Origin: an uncultured Erythrobacter sp.
Lineage (GTDB): Bacteria > Pseudomonadota > Alphaproteobacteria > Sphingomonadales > Sphingomonadaceae
DNA length: 64,000 nt
Direction of reading: 5' to 3'
Assembly (NCBI GenBank): GCA_947488325.1
Contig: CANKYZ010000003.1
Location: 372,001 to 436,000 of the forward strand
The notes beneath the pieces are model-generated. The model was not told the origin of the DNA and did no database searches. It was given only the letters and a program-made list of their open reading frames with translations. The first letter of the stretch is position 1. Each line of letters starts with the position of its first letter. The position numbers were made by a program, and so were the translations under genes. Below are positions 62,234 to 64,000 of the stretch, one piece after another.

Positions 62234-64000
62234 CTAGTTTTCCTCTCCGGTGAGTGTGATCACCGCAGCAAATCCCGTCCAAGCGATTGACTCGCCATCA
62301 AGCGTGACGGTGTGCGCCTGCTCTGGTTCGGGATTGTGCGATACGGCGATCGAGTATCGCTGCCCTGATTCCAGGGTCAGGCGCAAAATATCCAATCCGT
62401 CGATACGGTCATGATCAAGGCTGGCAATTAGGCTGCGGCTATCGAGCGTTTGTTCGGCTGCACCATCATAGCTGCCATGCGCTTCGATCAGGCTGACAAA
62501 GCTAGCCTCACCTTCACGCTGCGCGCGCAGCATAAGAAGCGGTTCGCGGCGAAGATTGAATTCAGGATCATTCGCTCCGCTTTCGCCCAATACTGCTGTT
62601 AGAGGGCCGTTCCCGGCGAACCGGTAGGTGTAGAAACGTCCATCGAGTATCCATGTAAGCGCACCCGAACCGTCGGCGATTTCTGCCTGAGCATCCACCC
62701 AGATATGCTGATAGCCATTCTCCGTACCCAGCACAGGTCGTTCTGCAACCTTGCCTTGCATATCGAAATCATACTCCATGATATGGCCGGAAAAATGCAG
62801 CGGCAGATCGTATTGATGTGCTTCACCGCTGCTCGCATGAACGAGGTCAATGATCACGGGCGCTTCAAGCCCAGGAATATCTGGCATCAGCATCGTACGG
62901 CGCATATTTACACCGGGATAGGCGCTGTCGATCTGTGCACTGGTGACCTGAAGGCCGGGTGCATCTGAGAAATACAATTGCTCCGGCCAATTTGCATCAG
63001 CGACCCGAACATCGCCGTCAAAATGACTGCGCTCGTCCACGACCAGTGTGTTATGCGCCACAGACGTTTTCGCCCACGTCGTATTTTCAGGCAGGTATCT
63101 GCCACCGCGCTTTGCCACAATGTTCAGGAATCGGGCAGCGCCGTAATCACGGACAATCTCATTGCCATTGTCGTAGAGCTGAAAGGCAAGCTTGTCGAAA
63201 TGACCGTGCCCCATGCCTTGCGAACTGTTTTTGGCGATCAGGACCGTCGCAGGTTCACCTTCAGCATTGGCCGTGCCCTGCCGCAATATAGCGACTGCGC
63301 CTTCATCGCCATTGGGACCATCTGTAAGCAGCAAGGACTGGAATGGAAATGGAGCAGCTTCGCCAGCAGCCAGGTCGCTAGCGACGCGCATCCCGTTCGC
63401 GGTCAGTACAGTTCGCCCTTGGAATTCCGCAACCGACAGCAGCGAAGGATCGCCTGTTTGCGCATAAGCAATCGCGATACCGTCATAGAGTTCCGCAGTG
63501 CGCAGGCTCTTATCCCGAATTGCATCGTTGAACGGGAAGAAATATCCACGATAGCTCAGTTGCACTGTAGTGCGCAGAGCCTTCAACAAGATACCATCAC
63601 GATGTTCGAAAATCTTGCGCTCTGGCTCATTACGTTCAACTGCATCGGCAAAGACTAGGAAGGGCAGCAACGCAAAACGCTGATAATATGGACCCTCGGT
63701 ATAATAACCATCAGGCGAAAAAAGTAGTTCGGTCTGACGGATAAAACCAGCTTCCCCGCTTTTGTTTGATCCCATCAACGCGCGTTCGACCATGTCCTGA
63801 TCGCCGAGTAAATAACCAGTCATCCCAACACCAGCGGTAGCCCATGTTGCATGGTTATGGATGCGGTCAAACGTATTGGCCGATTCAACCGAAAGAAAAT
63901 ACACAGCCGGACGGAAGACGTTATCATCGATGTTCTGACGATCATCGACGCTCAACGTATCGCGAATATCGCCGTAGCCCTGCACCGCATGGACCAGCCA
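62234..64000 (-). CDS. Oligoalginate lyase, PL17-type (5' end outside window)
   Basis: The frame runs off the right edge, so the start is not seen; the part here is about 588 residues. It shows NHATWATAGVG, whose Asn-His pair is the catalytic-site motif of PL17, and YYTEGPYYQRFALLPF with the catalytic Tyr region, in an alpha-barrel domain. A heparinase II/III-like beta-sandwich domain follows (NSSQGMGHGHFDKLAFQLYD). PL17 enzymes cut alginate oligomers exolytically to unsaturated monomers. The first visible codons read WLVHAVQGYGDI, and a GTG inside them is not a start. It heads the visible part of the alginate operon. Confidence 0.92.
   Translation of the reverse strand, partial: WLVHAVQGYGDIRDTLSVDDRQNIDDNVFRPAVYFLSVESANTFDRIHNHATWATAGVGMTGYLLGDQDMVERALMGSNKSGEAGFIRQTELLFSPDGYYTEGPYYQRFALLPFLVFADAVERNEPERKIFEHRDGILLKALRTTVQLSYRGYFFPFNDAIRDKSLRTAELYDGIAIAYAQTGDPSLLSVAEFQGRTVLTANGMRVASDLAAGEAAPFPFQSLLLTDGPNGDEGAVAILRQGTANAEGEPATVLIAKNSSQGMGHGHFDKLAFQLYDNGNEIVRDYGAARFLNIVAKRGGRYLPENTTWAKTSVAHNTLVVDERSHFDGDVRVADANWPEQLYFSDAPGLQVTSAQIDSAYPGVNMRRTMLMPDIPGLEAPVIIDLVHASSGEAHQYDLPLHFSGHIMEYDFDMQGKVAERPVLGTENGYQHIWVDAQAEIADGSGALTWILDGRFYTYRFAGNGPLTAVLGESGANDPEFNLRREPLLMLRAQREGEASFVSLIEAHGSYDGAAEQTLDSRSLIASLDHDRIDGLDILRLTLESGQRYSIAVSHNPEPEQAHTVTLDGESIAWTGFAAVITLTGEEN

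Noticed and set aside
62978-63658. 226-residue plus-strand frame inside the PL17 lyase gene
   Set aside because: Antisense shadow of the lyase, no motif found.
58073-64000. Pectin rather than alginate pathway
   Set aside because: kdgF, eda and kdgK occur in both, but the PL17-type lyase and the SDR at the DEH reductase position point to alginate.

Overview
The window reads as chromosomal DNA of an alphaproteobacterium of the order Sphingomonadales, most likely a marine member of the Erythrobacteraceae. I infer this from the ChpT phosphotransferase, the sigma-32 and trigger factor sequences, the class GN sortase pair (a mostly marine proteobacterial system), TorF-type porin and the alginate-use cluster. 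No plasmid or phage gene was seen. Coding is dense on both strands, with many 1-4 base overlaps that mark operons.

Layout. 1-4 kb: end of valS, queE and a membrane protein joining a cytoplasmic TIR domain to an extracytoplasmic type I periplasmic-binding domain, all on +. 4-10 kb (-): a HerA-like ATPase, a TIGR02186/TauE exporter pair, and an NfrB-like glycosyltransferase with an outer-membrane barrel partner. 10-21 kb: nhaA, a VOC lyase, a TorF porin, a metallophosphatase, UDP-glucose dehydrogenase, a serine-protease autotransporter and an FMN-binding GltB-like protein. 21-29 kb: a TspO-like protein, rnpB, a TetR/YciI divergent pair around a perfect palindrome, aqpZ, an operon JAMM protease-chpT-amidase, rluD, rpoH, and an XRE regulator with a P-loop kinase. 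29-36 kb (+): sortase target and class GN sortase, mtgA, a CDF metal exporter, and an ECF sigma/anti-sigma/fasciclin set. 36-46 kb: clpX, clpP, an acyltransferase, an exported amidase, trigger factor with a histone-like tail, tRNA-Leu, DUF3297, der and DUF2721. 46-57 kb: bfr/bfd, a lipoprotein, a DUF418 protein, a ParA/ribbon-helix-helix/SPOR-TPR cluster, a dihydroorotase-like gene with pyrB, and sppA. 57.8 kb: a 3' fragment of tRNA-Val(CAC). 58-64 kb (-): an alginate catabolic operon (PL17 oligoalginate lyase, kdgF, MFS transporter, DEH reductase, eda, kdgK), cut by the window end.

How parts work together. The alginate operon is a full inner pathway: oligomers are cut to unsaturated monomer by PL17, linearised by KdgF, imported by the MFS carrier, reduced to KDG, phosphorylated by KdgK and split by Eda. 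Several units couple the envelope to the cytoplasm: the TIR receptor, the sortase pair, the sigma/anti-sigma set and the ParA/SPOR cluster. RpoH and a matching heat-shock-type promoter before clpP suggest a local heat-shock link. The best candidates for undescribed biology are the TIR-receptor fusion, the ParA-RHH-SPOR cluster and the short NfrB-like/barrel glycan unit. All assignments are by reading the sequence; no database search was run.
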